Assembly (NCBI GenBank): GCA_034437455.1
Contig: DAOTUB010000371.1
Location: 9,051-73,050 of the forward strand
Direction of reading: 5' to 3'
Length of the DNA stretch: 64,000 bases
Origin: DAOTUB01 sp034437455
GTDB taxonomy: Bacteria; Chloroflexota; Anaerolineae; B4-G1
The notes under the pieces were generated by a model. It did not search any database and had not been told where the DNA came from. It saw only the letters and a program-made list of their open reading frames with translations. This document shows, in pieces, positions 62,791-64,000 of this stretch (position 1 is the stretch's first letter; each line of letters opens with the position of its first letter). Both the position numbers and the translations under genes were made by a program.

Positions 62791-63897
62791 ATGAAGAGAA
62801 TTCTATTTCTTGCGCTCACATTGCTCGTTGCCCTGGTCGGCTGTGGCCCATCCTGGGAGGCGACGCTCATTCAGCCGGATGGCAGCCCGTTCACGGTGAA
62901 CCGGGATACCCTCGATTCGTTGGCCGAGTTTGCCGAGGAGGAGGGCGTTCCTGTGGAGCAAGTACTGGTTGCAGGCGGACACTATGCCGTCGAGCGGTTG
63001 ATCGTCACCGCTGCGGACGGGACGCGGCGCGAGTACGATTGGGCGCAGGCGGCCGGTAGTGCCTGGTGGCTGGACGATGGGCAGGTCGCCATCGACGGCG
63101 AGATATTCCCGGCCTCTCGCGTCGAGGTGGAGCCGCCCGCCCTGTTGGAGCAGGTCGAGGCAAGCATCGTGGACATTGCGCCCACCATCGCCGCCGCTCT
63201 GGGCATCGCCGCCCCATTCCAGGCTACCGGGCGGGCGTTGGATGCGCCACGGGCCGATCACGTGCTACTCCTCTTTCTGGATGGCTTGGGCTACGTCCGC
63301 TACATCGAGGCATTGGCAGACGGGTTGATCCCCTATCTGGCGACGCTGGAGAAACCCCACGTCGGCCTGACGACGTATCCGCCGTGTACTGCCGTCAGCA
63401 CCGCTTCGCTGCTCACCGGCGCGCCGCCGAGCGTGCACGGCGCGATCCGGCGCAACATTCACAAGACCGAGGCGGAGACGCTGTTCGACGTGGCCGCGGC
63501 CGCCGGACTGCGAGTGATGGCCGTCGAGGGGTATGCCATGAGCTTTAACCTGCGCAGCGCCGAGCTGCGACTCTCCGGCGACCGGGATGGAGACGGCAGC
63601 ACCGACGACAACGTGCTCGCCAACGCGCTGGCGGTGCTGGAGGAGGGCATGCCCGACCTGTTCTACATCCACTTTCACGGGATCGACGACGCCGGGCACG
63701 AGTACGGCCCCGGCGCGCCGGAGGAGGAAGCCAAGATCCGCGAGGTGGACGCCGCCGTGGAGCAGATCGTCGAGGCCACGCCGCCGGGCACGCTCGTCAT
63801 TGTCTTTGCCGATCACGGAATGCACGCGCTGAACGAGTCGGGACGCCTCGGTAACCACGCACACTTGATCGATTGGACTTTGGATAAAAGTTTTTAG
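62791..63897 (+). CDS. Alkaline-phosphatase-superfamily phosphodiesterase-like lipoprotein
   Basis: Protein of 368 residues. Lipobox LVGC (Cys about 18). Residues 25-115 form a small beta domain (LIVTAADGTRREYDWAQA) like the molybdopterin-binding-like domains upstream. Residues 150-368 resemble the nucleotide pyrophosphatase/phosphodiesterase branch of the alkaline phosphatase superfamily: LLFLDGLGYV (metal Asp), the Thr nucleophile in AVSTASLLTG, HFHGIDDAGHEYGP, FADHGMHA and NHAH. It starts 2 bases after the previous stop. A role in releasing metal or cofactor from a phosphorylated or nucleotide-linked pterin outside the cell is an inference. No clear terminator is seen in the 103 bases that follow. 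Confidence 0.83.
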   Translation: MKRILFLALTLLVALVGCGPSWEATLIQPDGSPFTVNRDTLDSLAEFAEEEGVPVEQVLVAGGHYAVERLIVTAADGTRREYDWAQAAGSAWWLDDGQVAIDGEIFPASRVEVEPPALLEQVEASIVDIAPTIAAALGIAAPFQATGRALDAPRADHVLLLFLDGLGYVRYIEALADGLIPYLATLEKPHVGLTTYPPCTAVSTASLLTGAPPSVHGAIRRNIHKTEAETLFDVAAAAGLRVMAVEGYAMSFNLRSAELRLSGDRDGDGSTDDNVLANALAVLEEGMPDLFYIHFHGIDDAGHEYGPGAPEEEAKIREVDAAVEQIVEATPPGTLVIVFADHGMHALNESGRLGNHAHLIDWTLDKSF

Positions 63898-64000
63898 CCT
63901 ACCACCACATATACGTTCTTCGCTTGGCGAACCGGTATATATAGGGGTTTGGCATTTCTGTTCAGGATTCAAGTCCTAGACAAGCCTTTCTTTACCCGCA

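Noticed and set aside
63898..64000. Terminator at the end of the Mo/W cluster
   Set aside because: Only a weak, imperfect stem near 63910-63942 without a T-run; no confident feature.

Overview
The window most resembles a Chloroflexota genome of the Anaerolineae kind. This is an inference from gene style, not a database match: very large PAS/GAF sensors without kinase domains, PTPS-related and GT39-like membrane proteins with extracytoplasmic beta-sandwich tails, LysM lipoproteins with Thr/Pro linkers, and high-GC codon use. Coding density is high and both strands are used. No CRISPR array, prophage or complete insertion sequence was seen.

Positions 1-31902 (minus strand) read as one long sensory operon. 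A near-consensus sigma-70 promoter (31954-31982), with an 11-bp-period direct repeat just upstream of it, drives two stand-alone receiver proteins, a membrane histidine kinase (dCACHE-HAMP-GAF-HisKA-HATPase), a ParA-type ATPase without ParB, and a small disordered protein. Nine further sensors follow: Pro-rich/TM/GAF, TM/GAF, LacI-type binding domain/GAF, dCACHE/HAMP/GAF, 7TM/HAMP/GAF, HAMP/GAF, single GAF, RsbRD_N-like/PAS/GAF, and a giant PAS/GAF protein of at least 2301 residues that runs off the left edge. None of the nine shows an enzymatic or DNA-binding output in the window. Eight of them end in the same roughly 45-residue tail. Genes overlap or nearly touch throughout. This is the first candidate for an undescribed system: many kinase-less sensors, one kinase, two receivers, and a ParA followed by two proteins that share an N-terminal peptide.

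Positions 32113-35570 (plus) hold a GIY-YIG/zinc-ribbon/Nudix fusion, a miniature transposable element with IS66-like ends, a GT2 glycosyltransferase and an undecaprenyl-phosphate sugar transferase. Positions 35579-42920 (minus) hold a surface-glycan or cell-envelope operon: a GT39-like protein, a LysM/SdrD-like anchored protein and a PTPS-related membrane protein. Positions 43004-49300 (minus) hold a five-gene operon: a LiaF-like protein, an old yellow enzyme, a threonine dehydratase-like PLP enzyme, a GPH sugar symporter and a GNAT-like/SHOCT fusion.

Positions 49676-55958 contain a LysM lipoprotein, plsC, fmt, clpP, tig, tRNA-Leu(TAG) and a phosphoglucose/phosphomannose isomerase.

Positions 55948-63897 (plus) are the second candidate system. 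A promoter is followed by two tandem Moco-type riboswitches, the first with its own terminator. A WtpABC tungstate/molybdate importer follows. Its first binding protein is fused to a sulfite-oxidase-type molybdopterin-binding-like domain, and related domains recur in three further extracytoplasmic proteins, one of which carries two CXXCH motifs. A second WtpA and an alkaline-phosphatase-superfamily lipoprotein complete the cluster.
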